64,000 nt of DNA from the NCBI GenBank assembly GCA_963836785.1, contig CAWIKW010000012.1, positions 54,615 through 118,614 of the forward strand, given 5' to 3'. The position numbers and the translations under genes were made by a program. The notes under the pieces were generated by a model that saw only the letters and a program-made list of their open reading frames with translations, made no database searches and was not told the origin of the DNA. This DNA is from DASQPR01 sp963836785. GTDB lineage: Bacteria; Actinomycetota; Actinomycetes; Mycobacteriales; Micromonosporaceae. Shown here one piece after another: positions 54,550 through 63,488 of the stretch. Numbering within the stretch: the first letter of the stretch is position 1; each line of letters starts with the position of its first letter.

Positions 54550-54683
54550 CACGCCGAATCGTGAATTCGAACCGGGGAACCACTGCACCATTGGGGTGAA
54601 TCCGCAGGACTCCCAGCACATTGGAGTCGTGTGGTAGGGCGTACTTCCCGACCCGAACCCGTCAGCTAACCCGGTAGGCGTTG
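54550..54683 (+). ncRNA. Cyclic di-AMP (ydaO-yuaA) riboswitch 2
   Basis: Carries the same ordered blocks as the first: ACCGGGGAACCA (54571), TTGGGGTGAATCC (54591), TAGGGCGTACTTCCCGACC (54635) and GAACCCGTCAGCTAACCCGG (54655-54674). The P1 ends ACGCC (about 54551) and GGCGT (54677-54681) can pair. GAAGAAGGAG follows, then GTG 54706. Confidence 0.9.
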
Positions 54684-54705
54684 GGGAAGAAGGAGTTCGC
54701 CACCC

Positions 54706-55737
54706 GTGGTACCGGATGCGCCGCGTGCCGTACGACTGCGTACGGCACGTCCCTTGCGTACGGCTCTCAGCGTGCTCGTCATCGCGGCCACTGTCGTCGT
54801 CGGCGTCGGCCTGAAAGCGCCCGAGGTTCACGCCTCGCCCGCGCCCAACCCGTCGGACCAGAGCGTCAGCGCTCTCGAAAGCCAGATCAACAAGCAGTGG
54901 AACTCGCTCGAGCCGACCATTGAGAGCTTTGACGCCGTGTCGGCCAAGCTCGCCGCGCAGCAGACGAAGGCCAACAAGCTCGAGGCCGCGATCCAGCCGC
55001 TCGAACTACAGGTGCAGGTCGCCCGGTCGCTGCTCGCGCCGGTGGCGGCGAGCCTCTACGAGGCGGGCCCAACCAGCACGTTGACGGTGCTGCTGAATTC
55101 GTCGTCGGCCGGTGCCGCCCTGGACATGGTCGCCACGGTCGACCGCATGGCTGCGCACCGCCAGCAGCAGATCGCCGGCACGGTCGCGCTCGAAAAGAAG
55201 TACCAAGCCCAGAAGCAGCCGATCGACGAGCTTGTCGCATCGCTGGCCCAACAGCGCACGACTCTCGCGGCGCAGAAGGCGAAGATCAACGCCAGTATTC
55301 AATCCCTGGACGCGCTGCGGGTGAAGGCCTACGGCAAGACGGTTTCCCCCGGGCCGCTGCGCCTGGCCGCGTGCCCCGCCGTCTACACCGGTGACCCCGG
55401 CAGCCGCGCCGCCCAGTGGGCGTGCAACCAGATCGGCAAGCGGTACGTGTTCGGCGCGGCCGGTCCCAACACGTTCGACTGCTCCGGCCTCACGATGCGG
55501 GCCTGGGACTCAGTCGGCGTGAGTCTGCCGCACAACGCATATCAGCAGAAGCACTCGATCCCGGCCGTCAGCTTCCAGAACCTGAAGCCGGGTGACCTGG
55601 TCTTCTACTTCCCCGGCATCTCACACGTGACGATCTACGTCGGCAAGGGGTATGTCGTGAGCGCGCCCCAGACCGGCGATGTCGTACGCATGAAGCGGTA
55701 CAACGAGATCACGCCGGTCGGCTACGGCAGACCCTGA
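54706..55737 (+). CDS. Secreted NlpC/P60 (C40) peptidoglycan endopeptidase, copy 2
   Basis: 343 residues: signal peptide (TALSVLVIAATVVVGVGLKAPEVHA), coiled-coil (about 45-205) and a C40 domain with canonical RYVFGAAGPNTFDCSGL (Cys259), His307 (SHVTIYVG) and a conserved cysteine pair (ACPAVY...WACNQIG). Same architecture and control as copy 1. GTG 54706, with AAGGAG 10 bases upstream. Confidence 0.94.
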   Translation: MVPDAPRAVRLRTARPLRTALSVLVIAATVVVGVGLKAPEVHASPAPNPSDQSVSALESQINKQWNSLEPTIESFDAVSAKLAAQQTKANKLEAAIQPLELQVQVARSLLAPVAASLYEAGPTSTLTVLLNSSSAGAALDMVATVDRMAAHRQQQIAGTVALEKKYQAQKQPIDELVASLAQQRTTLAAQKAKINASIQSLDALRVKAYGKTVSPGPLRLAACPAVYTGDPGSRAAQWACNQIGKRYVFGAAGPNTFDCSGLTMRAWDSVGVSLPHNAYQQKHSIPAVSFQNLKPGDLVFYFPGISHVTIYVGKGYVVSAPQTGDVVRMKRYNEITPVGYGRP

Positions 55738-55919
55738 ACCTGTCGGTGCTGTAGGTTCTCATTAGATCTTGCACTGTCTCACCGATTTGTCGCCGTACTT
55801 GTCGCTAGTGCCAACTCGCTGAGACGCCCGCACGGCGTGTCAGAGCGCAGGTGGAAGCTGACCTTCTCGCGCGCTCACCAGACCAGCCCCCCGGCGTCGG
55901 TCACCATCGAGCGCCTGAT

Positions 55920-56840
55920 TCAACCGGATTCCGCGTACTCGGTAAGTACCTCGTCGATGAGGCGTTTCGCCTCCGCAGCCGCAGCATGGTCGCTGTGCAG
56001 CGCACCGGCGTAGATGATCAGCGCCTTCCACAGCGCCCACCCCCGTCCACGGGTCCACGTTCTGGGGTCCACGTCGAGCCTGGCACGGAACGCTTCGCGG
56101 CTCGCTCCCGACAGGAGTGTCCAGGCGATCACCAGGTCGCACGCGGGATCGCCGACACCGCAAGTGCCGAAGTCGATGACGCCAGCCAACGCTCCGTCAC
56201 GGACCAAGAGGTTCCCCAGTGCCACGTCGCCGTGGAACCACACCGGCCTGCCATCCCACGGTGCCCGCAGCGCCGACTGCCAGACCGCCGTGACTGTATC
56301 CCGGGGTACCTGACCATCGAGCACCTCGACCGCCCGTCGCGTCTGAGAGTCGTAGACCTGCAGTGGCCCACCACGGAACCAGTTGTGCAGCCCCGGCTCG
56401 GGCCCTCCGGTCGGATCGGCGTGTCGCAGCGCGACGAGGAAGGCGGCCAGGCTGTCCGCGAACGCGGTCAGGTCGCCGATGGTGTCGATGCCGGCGGGGT
56501 CGCCGTCGATCCACTCATAGACCGACCAGTGGAAGGCAAACCCCTCGTCGGGCTCGCCCTTGGCCAACGGCACGGATATTGGCAGCGGCAGCTGTGGCGC
56601 AAGTATTGGCAGCCATCGGTGCTCCTTGTCGACCGCCAGCGCATACTCCCGAGCGGTGGGCAGCCGTATCGCCATGCGGTCACCGAGATGAAACGTCTGG
56701 TTGTCCCAACCGTTGGTCGCGACAGGCCGGACGGGCAGGTCGGCCCACTGCGGGAACTGTCGGGCAATCAGTCGTCGCACCACGCTCGAGTCGACCAGGC
56801 GGCGATCAGGTACCGGGACGGTGTCTGGATCAGAGGTCAC
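55920..56840 (-). CDS. APH-family small-molecule kinase (aminoglycoside phosphotransferase fold)
   Basis: 306 residues. Kinase core motifs: HGDVALGNLLV (catalytic Asp) and IDFGTCGVGDPACDL (metal Asp), with an N-terminal lobe VATNGWDNQTFHLGDRMAIRLP. Substrate (aminoglycoside, homoserine-like or other) unknown. GTG 56840 is chosen because GAGG lies 8 bases upstream; the longer in-frame ATG is not supported. Convergent with NlpC copy 2. Confidence 0.85.
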   Translation of the reverse strand: MTSDPDTVPVPDRRLVDSSVVRRLIARQFPQWADLPVRPVATNGWDNQTFHLGDRMAIRLPTAREYALAVDKEHRWLPILAPQLPLPISVPLAKGEPDEGFAFHWSVYEWIDGDPAGIDTIGDLTAFADSLAAFLVALRHADPTGGPEPGLHNWFRGGPLQVYDSQTRRAVEVLDGQVPRDTVTAVWQSALRAPWDGRPVWFHGDVALGNLLVRDGALAGVIDFGTCGVGDPACDLVIAWTLLSGASREAFRARLDVDPRTWTRGRGWALWKALIIYAGALHSDHAAAAEAKRLIDEVLTEYAESG

Positions 56841-57198
56841 GTTCACAACCTCACAAGGCAGACGCCCGATGGCAACCGATTTGGAGCCGATATCTGATCC
56901 GGGCCATCCCGCAGTCACGGCGCGGGACGACGATTCGCAGGTTAACGGTCAGCGTGAGATCGCGTCGATCGGTTCGCGGGCGCTGGTGGCAAGGACGCCG
57001 GCTGTCCCGAAGACGGCGACTGTGAGGACGCTTGCAGAACCTGGCTCCGGGGCAAGGGTCGTTCGACCGGTGGGGCGCTCAGGGGCAACGTCACATCGCT
57101 ATCAACCTGCCCCGCCGACCAACCCCCCAAGAGTTATTTGACAGTCGCTGGACATCGTCGCCATACTCCCCAAGAAGTCTTGGAGAGTAGGAGCCGCC
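56841..57198. other. 358-base divergent intergenic region
   Basis: Between the APH kinase (minus) and the ArsR-like gene (plus). The right end holds the promoter/operator at 57138-57183; the rest shows no recognisable element. Confidence 0.55.
57138..57183 (+). promoter_or_regulatory. Promoter and operator of the ArsR-like/MFS operon
   Basis: TTGACA (57138-57143), 18 bases, CATACT (57162-57167). The palindrome CCAAGA-AG-TCTTGG (57170-57183) covers the expected start of transcription; a half-site CCAAGAG lies at about 57127. Confidence 0.75.
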
Positions 57199-57732
57199 AT
57201 GGACGACCCCGACGCCATCGCGAAGCTGCGCGCCGGCGCGCACCCCCTGCGGCTGCGCATCCTGTCGCTGCTCACCGGGGCAGCGATGAGCGCCGCCGAG
57301 GTCGCCCGCGAGCTCGACATCACCCACGCGAACGCGTCCTACCACCTGCGGGTCCTCGCCAGCGCGGGCCAGGTCGTCGAGGCTGGCGAGCAACGCATCC
57401 GCGGCGGCGTCGCGAAGCGCTACCGGTATCTCCCTCGCGCGAAGCGCGGCGACAAGCACATCACGGTGAAGACGCCCGAGGAGCGCGAAGCGATGGTGCG
57501 CGCGGCGGCCGATGAGCTGATCCGGCGCAGCGACTTGCGCCGGCCGCGGACCCGGGTCTCGCTCACCGACGCGGAGCTGTGGGTCTCGCCCGAGGTGTGG
57601 AAGCGGGTGTCGGCACTGGTCGACGAGGCGGCCGGGCTGCTCCACGCCGAGGCGAAGCCGCCCCGCACGCGCGGCACCCTGCACGTGAACATGACCGCCG
57701 TGCTGTTCCAGATGAAAGACGGTCACCGGTGA
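57199..57732 (+). CDS. ArsR-like winged-helix regulator
   Basis: 177 residues: an N-terminal winged helix (HPLRLRILSLLTGAAMSAAEVARELDITHANASYHLRVLASAGQVVEAG, about 14-65) and a C-terminal helical part without metal-binding cysteines. It probably represses its own operon, which includes an MFS exporter. ATG 57199 has GGAG upstream; stop overlaps the MFS start by GTGA. Confidence 0.88.
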   Translation: MDDPDAIAKLRAGAHPLRLRILSLLTGAAMSAAEVARELDITHANASYHLRVLASAGQVVEAGEQRIRGGVAKRYRYLPRAKRGDKHITVKTPEEREAMVRAAADELIRRSDLRRPRTRVSLTDAELWVSPEVWKRVSALVDEAAGLLHAEAKPPRTRGTLHVNMTAVLFQMKDGHR

Positions 57733-58985
57733 AGGCGCAGGAGGCCTTGGCCCCGCTCCGGGACTCCCGGTTCGGGTGGTTCTACGCCGCTCGTGTGGTG
57801 TCCACCGCCGGTTCCGCGATGGCCCCGATCGCCCTCGCATTCGCGGTGCTCGCGATCACCCACTCGGCCACCGCACTGGGGCTCGTGCTCGCCGCCCGCA
57901 CCGTACCGATGGTGCTGTTCCTGCTGATCGGAGGCGTAGTCTCCGACAGGTTCTCGCGTACCACGGTCATCCGGGCCGCGAACCTGCTATCCGGGGCGAC
58001 ACAGACAGCGGTTGCCGTACTGGTAATCACCGGCACCGCGAACCTGTGGACACTGATCGCGCTCGAGGCCCTCAACGGCACCGTGGCCGCGTTCACCCTC
58101 CCGGCGATGCAGGGCGTTGTACCTCAGCTCGTCCGGCGCGAGCAGCTGCAACCGGCCAACGCGCTGCTCTCGTTCTCACGGTCCGGACTCACGATCATCG
58201 GGCCGACCGTGGCCGCGTTGCTCGTCGCGTCGGTCGGCCCCGGCTGGGCCCTCGCCGCCGACGCGCTGAGCTGGCTGGTCGCCGCGGTGCTCATCGGCCG
58301 GGTGAAACTGCCGCCGATGCTCCGGCGCGACGACGCGAACATGCTCCGCGAACTCCGCGAAGGCTGGACAGTCTTCACCGGCAACACCTGGCTCTGGGTA
58401 GTCGTCGCCGGCTTCGGCGTCATGAACGCCATTCACGCCGGCGCCTGGTTCACACTCGGCCCGAGCATCGCCGTCGACACATTCGGGGCCCGGGGCTGGG
58501 GCCTGGTGCTCTCGGCCGAGTCGGTGGGCCTGCTGGCGATGACGGTGGTGATGCTCCGCGTCCGGCTGCGGCGCCCGCTGCTCTCCGGAATGCTTGGCAT
58601 GCTCTGCTTCGTCGGATCGCTCACCGTTCTCGGCACCGCCCCCCACGTCGTACCGCTGATGATCGCGGCGTTCGTCGCCGGCGCCGGCATGGAGGTCTTC
58701 GGCATCGGCTGGAGCGTGACCATGCAGGAGAACATCGACGGTTCGCTGCTGTCACGGGCATCCTCCTACGACGCGCTCGGCTCGTTCGTGGCCATCCCGC
58801 TCGGCCAGACGCTGTTCGGCCCGCTGGGCGAGGCGTTCGGCGCGCGGCCGGTGATCATCACCAGCGTTGTCGTGTACGCGCTCACGGTGCTGTTGGTGGT
58901 CAGCTCACGGTCGGTACGCGACATGCGCCGGACCGTCGAACCGGCCGTCGAGCCGGCCGTTGAGCCGGCCGCGGCGGCGGCCTGA
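57729..58985 (+). CDS. MFS transporter (drug/metabolite exporter type)
   Basis: 418 residues with twelve predicted helices. The MFS loop motif appears as GGVVSDRFSRTTVIRAANL. Homologues are enterobactin- or macrolide-type exporters (MefA/EntS class). The C-terminus is a 12-bp repeat array encoding VEPAVEPAVEPA (about 58936-58971). Coupled to the ArsR-like gene, so its expression is probably substrate-induced. Confidence 0.88.
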   Translation: MKAQEALAPLRDSRFGWFYAARVVSTAGSAMAPIALAFAVLAITHSATALGLVLAARTVPMVLFLLIGGVVSDRFSRTTVIRAANLLSGATQTAVAVLVITGTANLWTLIALEALNGTVAAFTLPAMQGVVPQLVRREQLQPANALLSFSRSGLTIIGPTVAALLVASVGPGWALAADALSWLVAAVLIGRVKLPPMLRRDDANMLRELREGWTVFTGNTWLWVVVAGFGVMNAIHAGAWFTLGPSIAVDTFGARGWGLVLSAESVGLLAMTVVMLRVRLRRPLLSGMLGMLCFVGSLTVLGTAPHVVPLMIAAFVAGAGMEVFGIGWSVTMQENIDGSLLSRASSYDALGSFVAIPLGQTLFGPLGEAFGARPVIITSVVVYALTVLLVVSSRSVRDMRRTVEPAVEPAVEPAAAAA

Positions 58986-59019
58986 GCACGGCACCCGCGG
59001 CGGATACGGCGGCCCTCCG

Positions 59020-59058
59020 ATGGAAGCCATGCGCGCGCTGAAACGACGACTGTCCAGT
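59020..59058 (+). pseudogene. Possible IS110/IS116 transposase C-terminal remnant
   Basis: The frame reads MEAMRALKRRLSS, matching the end of IS110-family transposases (usually followed by VVYRQL). Nothing else of the element is recognisable. The following 150 bases have an open frame (HYSLRGGAPYHPNLPGM) without a start. Confidence 0.35.
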
Positions 59059-59203
59059 GGACCCGGCAGTTCCACTACTCGTTGCGCGGCGGCGCGCCCT
59101 ACCACCCGAATCTGCCCGGCATGCAAGCGGTGGCCGACCTGCTCGCCGCCGGGCTCTCGTCAATTGAGTATCGCCGTTGCTCGGCGGCCGCTATAAACCA
59201 CCA

Positions 59204-59980
59204 ATGAGCGAACAGACCCTCGCGGGTGGCAACACCGTCGGCGCCGTACGGATCGGCGACACCGTCCACAAGCAAGCCTCGCCGTGGACGCCGACCGTGC
59301 ACGCGTTGCTGCGCCATCTGGAGGCGGCCGGCGTTGACGGCGTGCCTCGGGCGCTCGGCTTCGACGACCAGGGCCGCGAGATGCTCACCTACCTGCCCGG
59401 GGAGACGGCCGCCGGCCGGTTCCCGTGGCCGGCGTGGTCGTTCACCGACGTGCTGCTCACCCAGGTCGGCCAATGGTTGCGGCGCGTGCACGACGCGACC
59501 GCCGGCTTCGTGCCACCGGCCGACGCACGGTGGTTCACCGGGCGGACGATGGGACCCGGTCTGATCGTCGGCCACCAGGACATCGCGCCGTACAACGCGG
59601 CGGTCCTGGACGGCGACCGGCTCGTCGGCTTCTTCGACTGGGACAGCGCGTTCCCGTCCACCCGGGAGTACGACCTGGCGGTCGCGGCGCTCTGGTGGGT
59701 GCCGCTGTGCCCGCCGAGCGTGGCGGAGGGGCTGGGCTTCCACAACAGCGCCGACCGGTCCCGCCGCCTCCACCTCCTGCTCGACGCGTACGGGTACGAC
59801 GGCGACCGCCAGGCCTTCGGCGCCACCGTCGTGCACCGCACTCGGCGGCAGGCCAACTTCTTCCGGGAGATGGCCGACGCCGGCGACAAGGCGATGATCG
59901 CCATGCTGCCGGTCGCGGGCTACATGGAACAGTCGGCGGCGGACGTCGAGGCGCAGCCGGACGACTTCTGGGTGCGCTGA
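59204..59980 (+). CDS. APH-family phosphotransferase
   Basis: 258 residues. APH core: GHQDIAPYNAAVLDGDRLVGFFDWDSAFPSTREYDLAVAA, equivalent to the catalytic HxDxxxxN and DxD motifs (Gln replaces Gly). This actinobacterial group is of unknown substrate. ATG 59204 lacks an obvious ribosome-binding site. It is different from the kinase at 55920 (little shared sequence). Confidence 0.82.
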   Translation: MSEQTLAGGNTVGAVRIGDTVHKQASPWTPTVHALLRHLEAAGVDGVPRALGFDDQGREMLTYLPGETAAGRFPWPAWSFTDVLLTQVGQWLRRVHDATAGFVPPADARWFTGRTMGPGLIVGHQDIAPYNAAVLDGDRLVGFFDWDSAFPSTREYDLAVAALWWVPLCPPSVAEGLGFHNSADRSRRLHLLLDAYGYDGDRQAFGATVVHRTRRQANFFREMADAGDKAMIAMLPVAGYMEQSAADVEAQPDDFWVR

Positions 59981-60024
59981 CGTTGAACTTCGCCGACTAG
60001 CGGAGCCTGCTGAGGATCTCATCG

Positions 60025-60630
60025 GTGGACAGCACGGATTCGGCGTCCGGCGGCCCGGTGTTTCGGGTCGGGCTGACCTCGAAGACCACGCTGCGCACCT
60101 TGAACCGGATGATCTGCGAGTTCTACGGCCACCCGGGCACCGACCGGGCGAACGCCGCCCGGCTGGCCAGCTACGCCGTCGACTGCGTCCTGTCCTGCGA
60201 CACCCGGATCGGTGTCATCGACGACATCCACTTCATCAACCCGGCCCACAAGGACGGCCTGGACGTGTCCAACCACTTGAAGTGGCTGGCCACGCCGCAG
60301 CCGCCGCCAACGGGGCTGCCCGACCTGCTGCTGCGCGCTGTCCAAGGCCATTCCAGCGGCTGGACGCGGCTCGAGCGATTCGCGGTCACGATGACCCACC
60401 CCAGCATCGACGCCGCCGCGGCCACCATCGGCATCAGCCGGACCACGCTCATCCAGCAACTACACCGGCTCGAAACCGACCTCAGCCAGCAGCTCTACCA
60501 CCGCGCGCCCGCCGCCGGAGTACCGCAACGCCCGACCACACCCGGCGCCACCCTGCTGAACATCCTCGACCAGCCGAACATCCAGCAGCTGCGCGCTACC
60601 CGCGCCAGACTCCCGCGAATCAACGCCTGA
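60025..60630 (+). pseudogene. Chimeric remnant: AAA/TniB-like ATPase piece fused to LysR-type HTH
   Basis: 201 residues from GTG 60025. Residues 14-90 resemble a TniB/TnsC-type transposition ATPase (SKTTLRTLNRMICEFYGHPG, Walker B IGVIDDIHF at 62-70) but have no Walker A. Residues 110-160 are a LysR-like HTH (HPSIDAAAATIGISRTTLIQQLHRLETDLSQQLYHRA) of a kind normally in a larger regulator. It probably arose by deletion joining two genes. Confidence 0.55.
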
Positions 60631-60689
60631 CCAGCACCGCCACGCCACCCAGCAACCCAGGCAACGTCGACGCGGCGACCGTCGGGCCT

Positions 60690-61225
60690 GGAACTGGTGG
60701 ACACCGCGCCGTCGTTCCACGCCGTCCTGATTGCTCTCGGCGGCGGGGCGCTGGCCACCGGTGTGAGTCATGTGGTGGAGGCCTGGGCGCCCGACGTCGA
60801 GGTGATCTGCATCCAGCCGCTGGGCGCACCCGCGATGACACGCTCGTGGCGGCCAACGGCGCGTCGTCGCCACCGACTCGACCAGCACCATCGCTGACGC
60901 CGCCGACGAGCCAGCGCGTAGCAGCAGCGCTGTTACCGCTGCCGCTGCTGGCCTGCTAGCAGCGGTAACGCCTACGCCGCCTGCTCATCGTGGTCTGCAT
61001 GAACTGTTTGGACGCGAGCGCGCGCGGTGGAGGGGGCAGCGTGAAGCGGTCGTCATCAACTTTGCCGATATGGCTAAGTCGAGCGTGCTCGACGCCGTCC
61101 GGCGCCATCAACTCAGAGAAACAGCGACGTTGCCGCCAGCGTCCGGCGATGTGTTACCCGCCTTATCACCGACGACTCAACGCCACCCCAGCCAGGGTCA
61201 CCTGAAGAAAACGACAGATCGATGA
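60690..61225 (+). pseudogene. Truncated, frameshifted threonine-dehydratase-like gene
   Basis: Frame one reads LELVDTAPSFHAVLIALGGGALATGVSHVVEAWAPDVEVICIQPLGAPAMTRSW (PLP-binding glycine loop GGGA). At about 60851-60858 the frame shifts; the next frame continues QRRVVATDSTSTIADAADE to a TGA at 61223-61225. Relatives read SWRQRRVVTTDST, so one inserted C explains it. The N-terminal half with the PLP lysine is missing, and the sequence after IAD no longer matches the family. Confidence 0.65.
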
Positions 61226-61315
61226 GACAAACGCACCGGCAAACCAGTGAGATAACCGGCCTCAACCGCAGGTCATGACGATCGATAACGACAAGACCGT
61301 TGAGAACCTACAGGT

Positions 61316-61353
61316 GCCTCACGAGCGTGTCGGAACCGACACGTTCGTGAGGC
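61316..61353. terminator. Hairpin downstream of the M3 peptidase
   Basis: Arms 61316-61333 and 61336-61353 match with one mismatch; about 170 bases beyond the peptidase stop on its 3' side. The 298-base gap 61226-61523 holds nothing else recognisable. Confidence 0.65.
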
Positions 61354-61523
61354 GGCCGCATGAGGGTGACGGCCACCCGTCGCCCAGGCATGCACGGCCT
61401 CGGGATCGAGTGTCATATTCGGTTCGGGGCAGTGACTCAACCCGGCGCAGACTCACCGATATGGCCTTCGCATCGCCTTCGCGTCGGCAGACGGGGTCGC
61501 GCCGATCTCACCGGCGCTCGCCA

Positions 61524-63401
61524 TTAGCGCACGCCGTCGCGTATGAGGGCAGCGTCCAGGCGCACGTCGTGGCCGAGGAAGTCGCGGATCAGGTCGGCCG
61601 GGTCGCGTTCGGCGCCTGCGGATAGCACCTTCTCGGCGTAGTCGCGGCCGGTCGCCGGGTTGAGGACGCCTTCGGCGGCGAACCGGGCAAACAGGTTGGC
61701 GTCCAGCACGCCGGCCCATTGGTAGGCGTAGTGGCCGGCTCCGTAGTTGCTCGCGAAGACGTGGTGGAAATGCGCAGCCGTTGCGTCCGCCGGGTCGACC
61801 GGCACCGGCAGGTGGCGCCGCTTGACCGACAGGCCGTCCTCGCCGCGGTGCAGTGCAAGGTCGAGCGCCGGACGGACCATGTGGACCATCTTCCGGCTGG
61901 CGATGCGGAATTGGCCTTGGGCTCGCGCCGCCGCCGCGACTTCCTCGTCGACGCCCATGCGCCGTAGGATCACCGGCTCCAGTGGCCAGTTTTCCATGAT
62001 CCGAGACGGTCCCTCGATGAAATCGAGCGGCCCGTCGTCGGGTGAGCGCAGCCGGTAGCGGGTCCGGGTGAACGCAAAGTGCATTGCGTGTCCGAACTCG
62101 TGCCACATGATGCGCAGATCGCGGATGTCCGCGCCGGTACGTGGCATGTTGGTGACGACCGTCAGCAGGTGCGGCCCGCCGTCGGTGGCCAGCCAGGGCG
62201 TGGTCATCCAACCGCTGGGCCGCTTGCCGTCGCGCGGGTACCAGTCGCACCAGATCCGGGCGAGGTGTCGGCCGGACGCGTCATGCAGGTCGAACGCCTC
62301 CACGTCGGGGTGCCATCCTGGCGCAGCGGCCGGAGTGAACGTGACCGTGTATAGCTCGGCGAGCGCATCCAGCATGACGCTGCGGGCGGTCTCTACCGGC
62401 ACCGACATCGCCTGCGCGGACGCGAGTGCCCGCGACTCGCGGAGCTTCGTGGTGTAGAAACCGTCCCGCTGGACATCAATGTCCGCCGCGGTCAGTTGCA
62501 GCGTTTCGTCGCCGGTATATTCGCGGGCGAAGGCCAGCAGTTCGGCGTGTTCGTGGTCGGCCTGTGGTCGGTAGGCGTGGGCCAGCTCGTCCAGGAACGC
62601 CTGCGGATCGGTGAGCATCCGGCCGGCGCTCTGTAGCCGTACGAAGTCCGGGTAGCCGAGAAGCTCCGCGAGTTCCTGCCGGAGTTCGAGGATCTCGCTG
62701 ACCACCGGGCCGTTCGACTCGGCCGCGCGGGCGACGGTCAGCCGGTACATCGCCTCACGCAGCTGGCGGTTTTCGGCCTGGCGCAGCACGATCGTGGCGT
62801 TGGCATCGGAGTACGGCACATAGAATCCGTCGAGCCCGCGGGCCGTCGCGGCCAGGCGTGCCGACTCGACCAGCGCGCCGGGCAGACCGGCCGGATCGTT
62901 TGTGGCGACCCCGGATGCGGCATCCGCGGCCCGCAGGTTTGTTATGAAGTCCGTGGCAAGCTCGGCCAGGCGGGCGTTGATCGCGGCGAGCCGCTCCCGC
63001 TCGGCCGGGTCGAGATGCGCACCACCGTGTTCGAACCGGCGCAGCAGGTCGGCCCGCAACCGCTGCGCAACCGGCTCGGCCGGCTCGACGGCGCGGATCG
63101 CCACATACAGGTCACGGCGCTGATATACCGCAGTCCGGAAGCGGGCGGCACGCTCGTTCGCAGTCCGCGACATCTCATGCCAGGCGCCGCCGAGCACCGC
63201 CGCGAGATCGTCCGTAACGGTAACGATGAAGTCGTACCCAGCGGTCGCGTCGCTGAACGCGACCAGTGGCTCGGGACTGCCCGAGACCAGATCCAGCCGG
63301 GCAACGGCAGCGAGCTCGGCCGTATCCATCGCCGGCCCCACGTCGTGCGGCACGTACGCCTCGTAGTGCGCCTCGCCCAGCGGATGGTCGAAAGAATTCA
63401 C
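61524..63401 (-). CDS. M3-family (oligopeptidase/thimet-like) metallopeptidase
   Basis: 625 residues. Zinc site His434-Glu435-Phe-Gly-His438 (MWHEFGHAMH) with the third ligand Glu463 in FIEGPSRIMENW; SNYGAGHYAYQWAG near the C-terminus is the family's substrate-contact loop. It degrades short peptides in the cytoplasm. GTG 63401 is the start (ATG codons further in are too late). Intact, unlike the neighbours on its right-hand 3' side. Confidence 0.93.
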   Translation of the reverse strand: MNSFDHPLGEAHYEAYVPHDVGPAMDTAELAAVARLDLVSGSPEPLVAFSDATAGYDFIVTVTDDLAAVLGGAWHEMSRTANERAARFRTAVYQRRDLYVAIRAVEPAEPVAQRLRADLLRRFEHGGAHLDPAERERLAAINARLAELATDFITNLRAADAASGVATNDPAGLPGALVESARLAATARGLDGFYVPYSDANATIVLRQAENRQLREAMYRLTVARAAESNGPVVSEILELRQELAELLGYPDFVRLQSAGRMLTDPQAFLDELAHAYRPQADHEHAELLAFAREYTGDETLQLTAADIDVQRDGFYTTKLRESRALASAQAMSVPVETARSVMLDALAELYTVTFTPAAAPGWHPDVEAFDLHDASGRHLARIWCDWYPRDGKRPSGWMTTPWLATDGGPHLLTVVTNMPRTGADIRDLRIMWHEFGHAMHFAFTRTRYRLRSPDDGPLDFIEGPSRIMENWPLEPVILRRMGVDEEVAAAARAQGQFRIASRKMVHMVRPALDLALHRGEDGLSVKRRHLPVPVDPADATAAHFHHVFASNYGAGHYAYQWAGVLDANLFARFAAEGVLNPATGRDYAEKVLSAGAERDPADLIRDFLGHDVRLDAALIRDGVR

Positions 63402-63488
63402 CGCAACACGATAGACGCCATCAGCCAGGGCACTGGGATGCAGCCGTTGCCCGAGGGCCCCGCCGCTTTGTTCGCCGCCCGAAATCGG

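Larger units (their letters stand above)
54211..54705 (+). other. 495-base gap: terminator, promoter and second riboswitch
   Basis: Contains the palindromic terminator (54228-54257), about 290 bases in which the promoter of the second gene must lie, and a second c-di-AMP riboswitch (54550-54683). No coding frame is convincing. Confidence 0.65.

Noticed and set aside
59058..59206. Open frame WTRQFHYSLRGGAPYHPNLPGMQ...
   Set aside because: No start codon or ribosome-binding site; probably a decayed fragment, not a live gene.
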